Assembly (NCBI GenBank): GCA_951230915.1
Contig: OX579635.1
Span: forward strand, 124,001 to 188,000
DNA length: 64,000 bases
Direction of reading: 5' to 3'
Origin: Antitrichia curtipendula
Lineage: Eukaryota; Streptophyta; Bryopsida; Hypnales; Leucodontaceae
Position 1 is the stretch's first letter. Each line of letters opens with the position of its first letter. Below the pieces are notes generated by a model, which did no database searches, had not been told where the DNA came from, and was given only the letters and a program-made list of their open reading frames with translations. This document shows, piece after piece, positions 12,345-24,803 of the stretch. Both the position numbers and the translations under genes were made by a program.

Positions 12345-12561
12345 CATTATAAGAAACCCGCGTTTTAGGTGACAAGCCCAAGTTTTTTTAAACAAATTTT
12401 AGGTGACATCCAATGCAACAACCCATATTTTTATGCCAGTAAAATATCCAACGTAACATCAATGTTGACATTAAAAAACATGGGTTGTTGCATTGGATGT
12501 CACCTAAAATCCATTTAAAAAAATTTGGGCCCGTCACCTACAACGCGGGTTTCTTATAGTG
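12345..12561. mobile_element. CACTA-type fold-back MITE (217 bp)
   Basis: A near-perfect hairpin. The left arm starts CATTATAAGAAACCCGCG; the right arm reversed starts CACTATAAGAAACCCGCG. Arms are about 80 bp, including TTTTAGGTGACAAG and ATCCAATGCAACAACCCAT, around a short loop near 12450. The CACTA-like tip and small size fit a non-autonomous En/Spm element. The flanking triplets GTC and GTT do not form a perfect target duplication. The partner copy is at 24587-24803. Confidence 0.65.
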
Positions 12562-13019
12562 GTTTGGATGTGGCCAAGTCAAAATAGCAACCTTGTAATT
12601 GTAAATAATATACATAGCTGTTTCTCATTTGGAAAAATCAAGATATAAAAGTATTTGTTCATTGAATGTCTAGTGAAGGGTTAGCTATAATCCTCTCTTC
12701 CTCGAGTAAGATTGGTTGTTTCTTGTGGATGTACTTCGTGACAGAAGAACTTGCAGTATAGGAGGAGGTTCGAAAACAGTCCAAGCATTAAGAACCGCCC
12801 CTACAAAAGTGCCCAAAACAGTGCACATGGGATGTAGAAATGGAAATGACTTCATGTGGTGAAAAATTGCCAACCCATGCATGTGATTTTAGGCTATTGA
12901 ACAGGTGACATGCTTCATCATCATGTGTAATTTTACTCCTAATAAAGACCTGAATTTGGTGAGATCTGCATAATGACTTTGAAATGTCAAAAAATTGCAA
13001 GAAAAATTGCAAGAAACAC

Positions 13020-13550
13020 ATTTGAGGTTGAACCTCTTTCTAATAAAATGCTTCTCAATCACTCATAACTTCTTGGATTGATGTGAAATTTTAACCACGC
13101 AAACTAGACTAGTATACGCAACTTTTCCAGTTTATTAAATTAGAAATGGACATTGTATGAAGAAGAAACAAGCCGCCAAAGTTCACTGTAATCCAAAAAT
13201 GTCGAGATTTTAAACTTCGAATTGCTCCCAAACATTCAAAACCACTTGGATTGACATGAAAATCTTACCACAACAACTAGACTTCAAGGGAAACATAACC
13301 CAACAAATTTTATTGAAAACTAACATTGGATGAAGGAGATACAAGCCCCCGAAGTTGCAACCATCAAATGCAGTTTTGTGGACTCAAATTGAACCTGTGA
13401 GCTTTGATTGGCTTCCAAAATATCAGTACATCTTGTATTGATCTGAAAATTTTACCACACAAACTAGAAAAGAGAATACAAAATTTCCAATAAGTTTTAT
13501 TGAATTTGGACATTATATGCAAAAGTTACAGCACGTTGAATTTGATTTGA
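13020..13550 (+). repeat. Three diverged tandem repeats of about 180 bp
   Basis: Units start near 13074, 13247 and 13434, each with TTGGATTGA or TTGTATTGA. Each continues with a GAAAATTTTACCAC-like block, AACTAGA, a TTTTATTGAA-like block, GGACATT and an AGTTACA/AGAAACAAG block. Unit lengths are about 173 and 187 bp with many substitutions, so the array is old. No protein is encoded. The partner copy is at 25262-25792. Confidence 0.6.
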
Positions 13551-16500
13551 AACTATGAGAAGAAACCCTGGGGTGTTTAGCGGTTGCAATAAATTCTGAT
13601 TTACAATTGGGAGTAAATTGAATGGAAACATACAATGGATCATTCTTAGAATCATTGTTTTCATTTAAAGGCATGATTAGTATCATTCTTAAACTCACTA
13701 GTTCCATTCAATGGCATGTTTTGATTGATTACAGTTGCACCTATGAGCATTACTAGGGACCTATGCACCTCTGACTTTGAAAATCCATATCTTATTCATT
13801 TCAAGTCAGAAAATTAGACTTAAAATTTTCACTATTCCATTCCTCATTTCTCTTTCTTCCACGAAAATATAAAAAAACTTTGGGTCCACCCATTTTTGTA
13901 CAGAGGTCTTTTTTCCCTTAGATGAGCGCTTTTTGAACCTTCTACCTTAGTGATTGTGTGTTTCCATGCATTGAGAAGGCAAATTGTTGTAATATATGGA
14001 TAAATTTAGTTCATAGTGCATTGGCTTAACTTTGTTTGAAACAAAAAAGTTCACAAAAGATTTGGAATCATAAAATACCATTTTTAGAACTTGCAACATA
14101 TAAAGATGTTAGTACATTGACTGCTGACGGATAGTTGGGAAACTGTGCACAAGGTGCTTGATCATGTTCACGGAGGAAATTCACTTCAAATGGAATTTTT
14201 TGACAGATAGGGGCCACACAAAATTTTCATGATACAATGAGTATAGATGTGGATAGATAATTTCATATAGATGATAAAAATGGATTTAAGGTAGAAGTAT
14301 CTATTTGTGATAATTTAAGCATTTCAGCCTATAGGATATAGAAAATTTTGTTGAAAAAATTGAGCCTATGTGTGCAAACAAAAGGATGAGGAAGAATGCC
14401 AAAAAATTTAAAGATTAAAAATTTTAAAATTTTAATCTCAAGAATGAATATTTTATTCAATATAAATGTGAATTTTTTAGTTGGACCCATTCTGGTCTTA
14501 TAGACTTATATATTACGGTTAGCTCTGGCACTTCTCCCTAAGCAAGGAGGGAAGACAAATGAGTGGATGAGAAAGTAGAAATAGAGAATATTTTTCAATG
14601 AACAATGTATGCAACTATTGTCCATAATAGGTCTCCCTATGAAGTCAAGATGGGGGGGGCGGGGGGCTATTCAGAATAGTTACTTTTATCATAGTCAAGA
14701 AAATCTACAATGAAGGGTGGTTGACTGAAATTGTGTCACTTTACTTATAGTGTATATATCAAAAAAATTAAGTATAAATGTAAGAAATTAACCACAAGTG
14801 GTAGAAATTGTCACATTTTGCTAAAGAGGGAGGTTTACCTTAGTGGGTTAAATAAACTGAAAACTACACAACACAAAGATAGAGTTTATAATCCATTTAA
14901 CTTCAATCTTTGAAGCCATATGTGTTAAACACACCTATAATGAATGGGATTTTTATGAAATAGTTTCAATGGGGATTTTGAAGTGTTCAATGGTATACTT
15001 GTTATGAACTTCTAAAAGTTGGAGGGTGTTTTGGAAGACAAAAAGTCTAAAATTGCCAATCTTTTTATGCATTGTCCAAAATTTTAAAAAACAACCTTTT
15101 AAAAAAAAAATTCCAACCATATAAAAGTGTATTAAACAAGTAAGGTAATACGTGGAAAAAATTTCAGCCCATTTGAACACATGGATTGAAAGATTACAAC
15201 GTCCAAAGTGAGAAGAAAAACTTTTTTTCAATCTTGAAAAATAAGGTCAGCAGACTTCAAACCTCTCGGAGTAAAATTTTTGTTGTACACAAAAATGAAG
15301 ATTTTGACCATTCCTAAGTTTACAATATTAGGTTCACTCATGAAAAATTTCAGAAAAGTCATATAAAGTCTAGCTTATTCTAAATCACTGTACAATGCAA
15401 GGAGATTAAGTACATTAGCAATACACTAGTCTTTTTTTTAATGATTTCTTGTGCAATGAAGAAATGTTTTATTTAAAATTCAAACTGTAAAAAATTAGAA
15501 ACCAACACTCAAAATATGTGGGAATTTTTGTAAGAAATTTGACTTCAAAGATTGCAAGATAGTAGGCTTGATTGCTTGAAGTGAGAAGAAAATATTTTTT
15601 CTTGAAGCTGCCCCAATATAGCTAACAAAGTTTGATTCTTCTTAGAATGTGATTTGAGGGCTAAATTTTTTTTGATAATTGTATGTCATATTCTATTAGA
15701 TACAAACATGACAAATTTGATGAGCATTTTTGCAAAAGATGCCCAAATTGTCCTAGCTGCCAAAAAAGTTAAGGGCAATATGACTTTTGATTCATGCACC
15801 TAATTATAAAAAATTATATTTCTAGTAAGAAGGTACATGTTCACACTTTGTGCCAAATTTTCATGAACATCCAACCAAAATTGACTTCATAGGAATCTAT
15901 TTGGATTTTCAATTGTTTGTTCAAAGAACAATAAACCTTTAGGGATTAAAAACTGTCACTTGGTCAATGGCACTTGAATTGAATTGATTGTTATTGGTTT
16001 CATGATATATCCCCTATACATGTATATAGTAGAGGTAAGGAAAAATTTGTGAAGAAAGGTAGAGGTGGGAAAAAATTGGACACTTAAATTTTATATGTAA
16101 GATATAATAGCCCTAGTTAAAAATCCTTATGAATGAATTTACAAAAAACATAGGCTATTGGAAATATGCCCCTTGTATCTTTTTATGTAAAAATATGGTC
16201 ATCTTAAATTCAATAATTAAGAAAATACCCCCACATCAAATACCCTCTTAAGTCACGTGTATATCTTACATTACATGGAGTGATCTTCTTGAGTAAAAAC
16301 ACCAGGAACCCAGATAGTGAATTAGTGCAGAATAATGAGCGGCTAGATTTTCTTCTAAGGAAGCTAAATCATTGACGAACCTAAAAGTTGTAGATATCCC
16401 TTCTTGCTTGGTCCATCTAATTGGATAAAAATGTAGGACATTGATGAACTATTGCATGCCTATGGCAGATGACCCACTGTTTCCAACCACTTAAGCAATT

Positions 16501-16611
16501 ATGCATATTTGGAGTGCAGGTTTTTTGAGTGTCTAATTTGTCTCATCTACAAAAATAGAATTTGAAAAGATTGCATATATTTCCAGAATTTTCTTACACA
16601 AAACATAATTA
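13551..16611. other. AT-rich DNA without recognisable genes
   Basis: Long A/T runs and scattered short frames with strongly AT-biased, hydrophobic translations. None has motif support. A G-rich blip lies at 14650-14668. The partner copy is at 25793-28853. Confidence 0.4.
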
Positions 16612-16800
16612 TTATGAATTTTTTAGTAGACGATTCTCTTTGACCTATAATGGTAATATAGACCTTTCTATTTCTGACCATAGGCTGATTACAAAATCAA
16701 CAAAGGTTTGATTGCAATATTGACAGCCTTGTAGCCAATTATTATATGCCACAACTACTACTCAAACTGTGCCACAACTTCACGGAAACAAAATTGAAAA
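16612..16800 (+). repeat. Dispersed repeat, copy 2
   Basis: Diverged copy of the repeat at 7540-7730, in the same orientation, sharing ATATAGACCTTTCTATTTC and the GCCACAACTACT region. Its presence outside and inside the 12-kb block shows an interspersed family independent of the contig overlap. The partner copy is at 28854-29042. Confidence 0.6.
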
Positions 16801-17478
16801 TAGGAGGGTGGTTGGAAATGGGTCGGCTACCCTAGTCATCAAATCATGTCAAGGTCCTCATATGCAAAGAAGTGTGCGTCATCACTATCCTACAACTGCA
16901 GTATTTGAGGAAAATTTTTCTTTGCAAACGAGGGCCTCTGCTCCTACATTGAATGATTGGTCATTAGTGCGGATGTCATCGGTGTTGTGTTCTACACCAC
17001 AATGCCGAGTGAGTCACTTTGTATTCTACAAGCCTCCTGCTTTTGACCACTTGAATGTCTTGCATCCATCTCATAGTTCAAGGCACCTAAAGAAGACCGC
17101 ATCATACCAAAACTAAATCAAACAAGGACGCTCAAACCCCAAATCCAACGAGAGGTGAAGGTGCAAAGAAGAGAGATCCAATAAACCAAAGATTGAAAGC
17201 AAAGCAAGCAACCTTCAACCACAAAGAAATTGAGACCCTAAACTTCAAAGAAAAGGACATTCAATCTAATAAAAAACACTAACGAAAATGAGTTTTTTTT
17301 TTACTACAAAGAGCAACTAGTTTTTGGAGTGCATTGGACATTTGTGACTAGTGAGAATTTGAAGGTCTTAGTCACCATGGATAAGTCTTTTAGTTGTATC
17401 ATAATTGCAATGCAAACATTACAAGAGAACTGGACCCTCACAATGGTTGTGAGAGTTCTCACTATTTCACTCACTACT

Positions 17479-17814
17479 CTAGCTTGCCTGTCTTAAAACA
17501 CTGGGTGTCCACATAGGCATTGAGGCGAGTGAATGGGCTTTGAGTCGGCTTTGAGTGGTCCATGGCGTGTGCTGGTGTTTGGCTATGATGACCGGCCGAA
17601 CGTTTTTGTTTGCTGTGTCCTTGAGATCACTCAAAGCGTGACACGTTGATGGTTGTTGCCCGTTAGATGTACAAGCGCATCTGTACAATTCTTCAAGATC
17701 GAGTTCCCTCCAGCTTTCGAACTCGTTTCCTTCATCAGTAAGTAGACATGTTTGTCCCTCGCGCCACTCAGGTGAAGTTAACCCTCCGATGAGCCAAGTC
17801 CGCTCTTCTGTCAA
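17479..17814 (-). CDS. Hypothetical protein, 111 codons, weak
   Basis: Starts at an ATG and contains LTSPEWREGQTCLLTDEGN and FESWRELDLEELYRC, a balanced acidic composition unlike the AT-rich noise around it. I recognise no family. The same frame lies at 29721-30056. The third copy (54676-54380) loses its C-terminus because the tandem-duplication junction falls inside it. It could instead be an exon of a larger minus-strand gene, or a chance frame opposite the upstream part of the plus-strand gene. Confidence 0.3.
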   Translation of the reverse strand: MTEERTWLIGGLTSPEWREGQTCLLTDEGNEFESWRELDLEELYRCACTSNGQQPSTCHALSDLKDTANKNVRPVIIAKHQHTPWTTQSRLKAHSLASMPMWTPSVLRQAS

Positions 17815-18133
17815 TTGTGAGAAGAATTGAATGAGATGAGCTCTGAAGTGCAGGAGGAATGAAGAGTGGAATTTTGCAATGCGAGGCTTGTATGAGTATA
17901 ATAGATTGAAGGGTTCTGATTTTAGTTGTGTGTCTTAGAATGAGGCCCCGATCAAGTATCCAAGCTGTGATTCTCTACATTGAAGGTGAAGCAAGGGACT
18001 GGGTTCCAACTCAGTTTGAGATAAATTCTTGGGTTATTCTTACGCCTGGAAGAAGAGGAGGGCAAGCACGAGATGCAATCAGGCATGGAGGCAATGCAAT
18101 TGAGGGTGCTTATAAGGCCAATTTTTTTTGCAG

Positions 18134-19599
18134 TTTCGCTTCAGTTCAAGCTCAAATGTTGTCTCTGAAGTTAAAGTCCAGCATGCCTACATGTACAGGC
18201 AGCTTGAGCTCGATCCGCAAGCTCCATTGCCAATGGGAGGTGCAAATTGTAAGTTCAATCTCTGCTAATGTCAATTATATCAAACATTATTCTGTTGCAA
18301 ATTGATGGTATTCATTACAAAGTTTTTGAGAATACAACCTCGATGCTATTTTATAAAGTAAGGTTTTGCAAGGACGGGCCATGCATGTACAAGTGGCTCC
18401 AAAACCGGCCAAAGCCATGCATCAGAGAGACGTGATTTCAATCTCTGCCTCAGAATTGAGCTTATTAGGACGTCCTTAAGGTTTCTTGTAATTTGAGGAT
18501 AGTAGTCAGTCATGCATTGCACTGGGATTTGCAATTTGAAGCTTTGGCAAACTATACTGTAATTTTGGAGTGTTGAATAAATTATTAATATATTGTTGAT
18601 AATTTTGGACAGATCTATATCTTTCGGAGTATATCGATTGGATCGATGCAAAAAACTTGCTGGGCATAATTACAGTAGTTCATGCAGAGGTAGGCGAACC
18701 TTATCGAGGGGGCCGTAGCCATAGAGAACTCATGCGTGATAGTTTGTTCTTTTACAACTCATTCTACTATCCTAGAACAGGTAACCAGACACATGGCCAT
18801 CTTGAGCCAATACCATTACTGAACTTCAACGATCCACTTTAGCCGCTCCCCGACATGGCAACCACCGAGTCTTTTAGAACAAAACTGAGATTAGATTTCA
18901 TAACGTCAATGAAACCCACAACAGGCAGCCGTCAAACACACTTACAATGGTTTATGCCTGTAATGGTGATGGTTGATCTTTTCTCGTGTGCTGAGAGTAT
19001 TCATCAAACGAATACTTTCTTTGTTTTCAAAAACGTGACAGGGAAGTTGATGTCATCCCTAATGGACGAAGGCTGGGATAGTAAAATCACTATAGGCGCC
19101 GATGTTATTAAATGTGAAGTGGACTGGAGTTCACTTATTTTCAGATTCCACATTGGTAGGTCTACGTTGTATACAAATTTCCAGTTCAATTGTCAGTGTC
19201 TCCAGCCTAACAACCAGTGGCAACAAATAGATCAAATTGGTCCTATGGATGTTGTATTCATAACATGTGAATATGGAGATCGGCAAATTGAGATTGAAGT
19301 GGGGAGAAACTGGCTATTGTCAAATGTGCGGCAAGAGATAACCATCACATTGGGCACAAATTACCCAACAGATTTCCGTATGTGGATTGTTCAAGATGGC
19401 CAAGCACCCTCAAAGGTGAGAACTTGATTTTTTATACTGCATAATTTCAGTTAACTTTGAATCCTCCTAGGCTTGCCACTTAATTTTTCTTCCTACTGTT
19501 TCAGTTTTTTCTAAAACTCTTCTGGTTGTTGTTCTGTTGCAGGTTAGCTCAAATGAATTACATGTTTTGGATTGGGTTTCATTTGTTGTGTTTTTGTGA
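18134..19599 (+). CDS. Uncharacterised spliced gene, C-terminal 205-aa reading frame
   Basis: The main frame begins at ATG 18855 and runs 187 codons to a GTGAGA donor at 19416. A 127-base intron ends at TTGCAG 19542. The last exon adds 18 codons and stops at 19599, giving 205 aa. The C-terminal part (IEIEVGRNWLLSNVRQEI, then TLGTNYPTDFRMWIVQDGQ) looks like a compact fold, perhaps ubiquitin-like; that is a guess. An upstream frame at 18657-18842 is in phase but separated by a single TAG. A further likely exon, 18134-18248, has a TTTTTTTTGCAG acceptor and a GTAAGT donor and encodes a segment including QHAYMYRQLELDPQAPLPM. So the gene may be longer, or decayed upstream. Partners: 30376-31841, and a third copy at 54996-56461. 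Confidence 0.5.
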
Positions 19600-20884
19600 T
19601 ACACAAGTCTTGCATATCCTGCTTCCTCCGAGGGCTGTGTCTACTTTGCTCTGTAACTCGTGACACAGGTCTTCCGAACCCTGTTGTCTTTCGAATCTGC
19701 ATCTCAGATGTAATGACCACCTCGTACTCAGGATAAATGATGTGGCCTTGTAAGCTGCGTGCAAAAACGTTGCCCTCTCGAAATGTTTTGCTAAGTTGCC
19801 TCTGTGGCACATCAAATTGTTTCTAAATAGTCAGTTGCATGTGACAGGTGAATCAACGTAATGAAAAAAAATTTCACAGTTGCTGATCATGTCCTACCAC
19901 TGAAACGGATTCGAATTCTCTCAAGTTAATTGACGTCAGGTAAGACCCTCAACTTTGATCAAAAGTTTAGTCTTAAAAATCTCTTGCAGGTTCATCAAAG
20001 TCTGAAGTTGGATGGTCTCAGCTATTTAGATTTAGTTGCTGTTTCTTTTCTGCAAATCAATAATGCGGTACCAGTGGTATAATCCAGCATTGTTATCCTG
20101 GAAATCAGGACCGATAGCAACGAGCGCAGAAAATGGCAACAGCAAGCGCAGTTGTAGTAAGAAGCCAGGAACATTGATAGGGAGGATAGTGGCATCGACA
20201 TACATCTTAAAGATCTTTTAGGGTATAGAGACCAAATCTGATGAGAAGTTATTAGATTGGAAATTGGCAAATGACACTAAGCAACTTGGGTAGGCACTGC
20301 ACAAATCTCTGATTAGTTCAATGAGATTCTAAATTGAAATACCGAATTCATTTTGTGAAAAACTCAAAACTGCTGGAACTGAATGCTGGAACTGAATTCA
20401 TTATGTTAATGTTGTTGCAAACAACTTGATACAGTACACCTGCTGTTACTAATACTAGGGGTTTCCCTTCTTCGCCTTCTCATTGATCTATAAGCTTCCG
20501 CAGTATATAGTTCTGCAGGGTATCTCTAGCGTCATTGGAGTTTAAACTGAGTATATTCATCTGGAAAGGAATGTAAAAAGGCCCTATATGATGGTTGAGT
20601 TGAACGACAAAGTAATGATAAATAACCTCTTAAGCATAGTTCAAGCAGAAACTTGGATCGATCTAATACCTAGTTCTCAAAGCCTGAAGTTGCTTTATAT
20701 TCCTCAAGGTCTGCCGCTGCTTGGTGTTCATCAGAATTTGTTGCAGGTTGATCTATTGCTTGTGGATCTTCACTCAAATTTTCAGAGTTGGGAACCCAAC
20801 GTGATCCTTAACGAGTACAAGTAGCTCGCCATGCTGCATGATGAGCAGCAGCACTGGAGGATATTGATCGCTCCCGCCTCGCTT
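19600..20884. other. Downstream non-coding DNA, first copy
   Basis: Only short frames remain, such as a 78-codon plus-strand frame at 20588-20824 with no motif. Further splice-like signals (GGTAAG near 19940, TTGCAG near 19990) hint that the transcript above may continue, but I could not build a coding exon. The block stops at the N gap. Confidence 0.35.
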
Positions 20885-21084
20885 NNNNNNNNNNNNNNNN
20901 NNNNNNNNNNNNNNNNNNNNNNNNNNNNNNNNNNNNNNNNNNNNNNNNNNNNNNNNNNNNNNNNNNNNNNNNNNNNNNNNNNNNNNNNNNNNNNNNNNNN
21001 NNNNNNNNNNNNNNNNNNNNNNNNNNNNNNNNNNNNNNNNNNNNNNNNNNNNNNNNNNNNNNNNNNNNNNNNNNNNNNNNNNNN
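20885..21084. other. Assembly gap, 200 N
   Basis: Exactly 200 undetermined bases, a fixed placeholder size used by scaffolding software rather than a measured distance. The flanking sequences are the end and the start of the same 12,042-bp block. Confidence 0.98.
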
Positions 21085-24000
21085 TACCAATTTTAGTGTA
21101 GTTGCTTGAATTTCCAACTGCCTGTAAGTGTAAGTTCCTATCAGTGTCCCTTCCAGAAAAGCAAGAGAACTCCCTCCTCTGTGGCTTGTGTGAGTCCAAT
21201 GGAATGAAAGAAATGACGTGCTGGGAAGGAGAGAGAGGTTTCCAAAACAGGAAGCGCGACGTTTTGACGAGCAGTCAATTTCGATCATCAGTTACAGTTT
21301 GCTTGTCGGACGCAATACGTAAGCTTCACTATCAATGGCGGATTTGGCTTGGTATTTGCTTGACGTACTGCACAAGGGGCTTTATATTGCGGTCCTTGTG
21401 AGTTCCCTGTGGAGAAAAGGAGAAGAATTTCCCGCTGTTTTCTTTGTTCGAAAGGCACACCAGGAAATTTTTCTCACACTGGGATAAGTTGGGACACCCC
21501 GGGAAACTACACTACTACTCCAGGGATTCAATATACTACGACACCGTTAGCGGGGAAAACTACGCTACTACACCGCCAAACCGAGGAGTGCTGGACCTGG
21601 TAAACTTGCACACTTTCCTGGTGCGTCCCACTTTTCTCGGTGTGTTACTTGCAGGGAACCCTATATGGGTTTCCTGTGCTGCATGTGAATATGCACAAGT
21701 TTATCGTAGAAGGGGTGTAGGACCAGTGGCAGTATCTAGGGGTGATCCCTTGAAGTCACAGACTGTCAACGATGGAGGAGTAGTGATTCAATCGACAATG
21801 TTGCACCTGGACCCTGTCGAAGGCAAGTGAACCGAAGAGTTGACCCAGGCTCCGCTGGACCTGGCACCCTGGCTATCTTAATGGACGTACCGTGGAGTCT
21901 ATATATGTTTACCACGGCCATGAAAAGATTAACCTGAGACACATTCAAGAGCAAGTTGCCGAGCATGTGGAGGAGCCTGATCGACAAAGTGGAGGATTTC
22001 ATCACTTTGTGATGAAAACGCTTTGGTGGACGCAGACCAAGCCACTCTAATTTGCGGAGAGGATCTATCATATGAGAACTGAAAAAAGTCCTGGATGAGG
22101 AGCACATCGATCACTAAAGGTTTTGGGATTCTGGACAAGGTGGGAGCCCTGCAGAACAAGTACCTCCTCGCGACAACGTAAGACGTACGCCACTCTTGAA
22201 GTTCAACGTTGATTTGGGACCTCAGTCACGGAGAAGATCAAATTGCTGGAGTCCAATATCCCCTTCCAAGAGCACCATTTGATTCGGGAGGCAAGGAACA
22301 GCGAGGAAGAGTAAGACGCACTGGTTCTGCACCCCCCTGCGAAGCACTGCCTGCGGCATTTCCTTTGACCAAGTTCGAGAGGGGATCGTTGAGAAGCTCT
22401 CGGCTACTAGCTAGCTACACTTTACGCTCGGCATCAGAGAGCTCTACGTCTCCGTCGGTGATGGACCTCCGGTGTGGTGAAGAGAAGATCTTGCAACGCA
22501 TTCAACCTCTAGAGGTTCATGCAAGAAATCAGCACACTGCTTGCCCGGAGAGCTTCAGCACGACCACCATTTGGAACCAGTTTGGTGGATGAGTTGCTTG
22601 GGATGGAGGCCTTGGTGGGGTTTCTCATTTTTTCTCCCCAGGCCATCCTGATCATTCACCAGATTTGGGAGTCCAATTTAAGGCCTTGCCACACAAAACC
22701 CACAGGGATGGACTTCGTCTTGTTTTGTTCTGTTAGATTTTTTTACAGCCAAATTGTTATTCCATTCTGAACTGGCAGCTCTTGGTGTCCATGAAGTGAC
22801 GTTTACAAACGGAGTTCCGCAATTGTTGGAGAGGGTGTGTTTAGGAATTCGACAGATGTTATCGTATGAAACAGGTTTTTGACCCCCAGTTTACAAAACT
22901 GCTTTTTATCTCTTCACGCTCTATGGCCCTGGCATGACGCAGTCTCTGCACAAGTTTCGAAACAAACATGTATTTTGCAGAGCCGCTTGTGACTAGACAG
23001 TACGAGGAGCAACGACCCTCTTACTCTGAGCTCTACTGATTTCTCTTCGATTTCGCTCCTGAGATTATTAATTTCAAGGTAATTACACTTGAACCTCTCT
23101 AATGAAGCTTTGTAACAGCACTTAATATTCTCTCTCTAAATTAGTAAATTACGGTAAAGTACTCTCATATTACACTTACTGGAACGAAGCGTCTTCTGTT
23201 GTTCTTTTGTATAACTTCTAGTTGTCCTGCACTCCTGCCAGCAATCTCACCATCTTACAGCAATTGTAATTAAGAAGATGAAATTCACATGAAGTGTCAG
23301 ATAAAAAAACTTATAGAACATTACAACACATGAATGCCTTCAGTGAATAGCAATCTCGTAATGTGAATAATTCATAATGTGATATACCCATGCAATGCAA
23401 GACGATCCCATCCATACCCCGCAAAGTGCCTGATCGTCCACAACTGCAACTTGAATCTTTATATCAGAGAAAATGTACTAAGATCATTTTGACCTCCTCA
23501 ACATACCGTTAAAGCACTAAACCACATCTTTGCTAATCCATGACATTTATCTGCAAAATCATCAAGGGCATATTGTGTCCTTTAGTTACCTAGTCTAAAA
23601 CAGAAACCAAGCAAATCTGTAAATGCTCTTGAAACATCCTCCGAAGCTTTCGCGCACTCACTAGAAACTTCATGACATACTAAGACGGTCACTACAGCAT
23701 CAAAAAAGAGCCCTTCTAAAGATGTCTCTAGTCTATCTGCAAATTGTGGAAGACGTTTGGATTCCAGGATCGATCCTGAGAAAGCTCTTACTATGCCAAC
23801 ACTAACGGCAGCCTCTCGATGGGTTCTTCTGCGTAGTCGTCAGAAGACTCATGAATGAGCAGAAGAAAACTCCTGAAGCACGTGCGCCCTTCCTTGTCGC
23901 ATTAATATGACTTGATTTACGTCATCAGCAATTCAACCATAGAACAAAAAAAACAAATCCCAACAGCTTGTCGAACAGCCCGAAGCCCCGAACTTATGAT

Positions 24001-24586
24001 ACTTTATTAATGGCCGAATCTCCCTTTGCTTTATTTATTTAGATAGAAGATGTCAAAGTTTGTGCAGGTGCAGGGTCGTGAAATTCCTCGGCCTTGCAAC
24101 ATATAGATATTGAAATGTCAACGTTTACCTTTACTTTTTATCAATGGAAACAAGCATACCAAGGTCTGTCTAAAGAAGAAATTGTACGAGCCGGCATAAT
24201 ATTCTTGTAACACAATCCAAATTTCAAAAAAACTTCGGGAGCACATTGCAATCATTAAAAATTCACCGGATTGTAAACCACGGTGATGTACTGTACAGGA
24301 TGTCCAGCGCACAATTTCTTCTCCAATTTCAAGATCAACCTGCAAGTTGCAACCGATAGAGCAAAATCGAAGGAACGTCAAAGGTCACAGTCTGAAATTC
24401 ATCAATCAGAAACGCAGGTGAAGGCTGATCAGAATTCGTATGACAAGGATCCACTGCTTCTGTGATCGAGAGAAAGATCAACAAATTTCTTAGCTGGAAT
24501 CACGATTCAGGGTCAAACTGGATCAATTAGCCGAGCAGGTGGTATGGTGAGTAGATGTGATTCCTTGAGATGAATGCAGTTGGGTC

Positions 24587-24803
24587 CATTATAAGAAACC
24601 CGCGTTTTAGGTGACAAGCCCAAGTTTTTTTAAACAAATTTTAGGTGACATCCAATGCAACAACCCATATTTTTATGCCAGTAAAATATCCAACGTAACA
24701 TCAATGTTGACATTAAAAAACATGGGTTGTTGCATTGGATGTCACCTAAAATCCATTTAAAAAAATTTGGGCCCGTCACCTACAACGCGGGTTTCTTATA
24801 GTG
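24587..24803. mobile_element. CACTA-type fold-back MITE (partner copy)
   Basis: Identical to 12345-12561, with the same CACTATAAGAAACCC-like hairpin arms. Probably the same physical element counted twice because of the contig overlap. Confidence 0.6.

Larger units (their letters stand above)
8843..20884 (+). repeat. 12,042-bp block, copy 1 (probable contig overlap)
   Basis: Repeats at a constant offset of 12,242 bases as 21085-33126. Every region I compared was identical, with no indel. The block ends on the last base before the N run and its partner starts on the first base after it. See the finding on contig overlap. Features inside it are listed once here, with partner coordinates. Confidence 0.9.

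Noticed and set aside
14650..14668. G-run as a second G-quadruplex site
   Set aside because: Only two long G runs are present, too few for the usual four-run pattern.
20774..21288. Reading frames running through the N gap
   Set aside because: They consist of undetermined residues joined to unrelated flanks and have no meaning.
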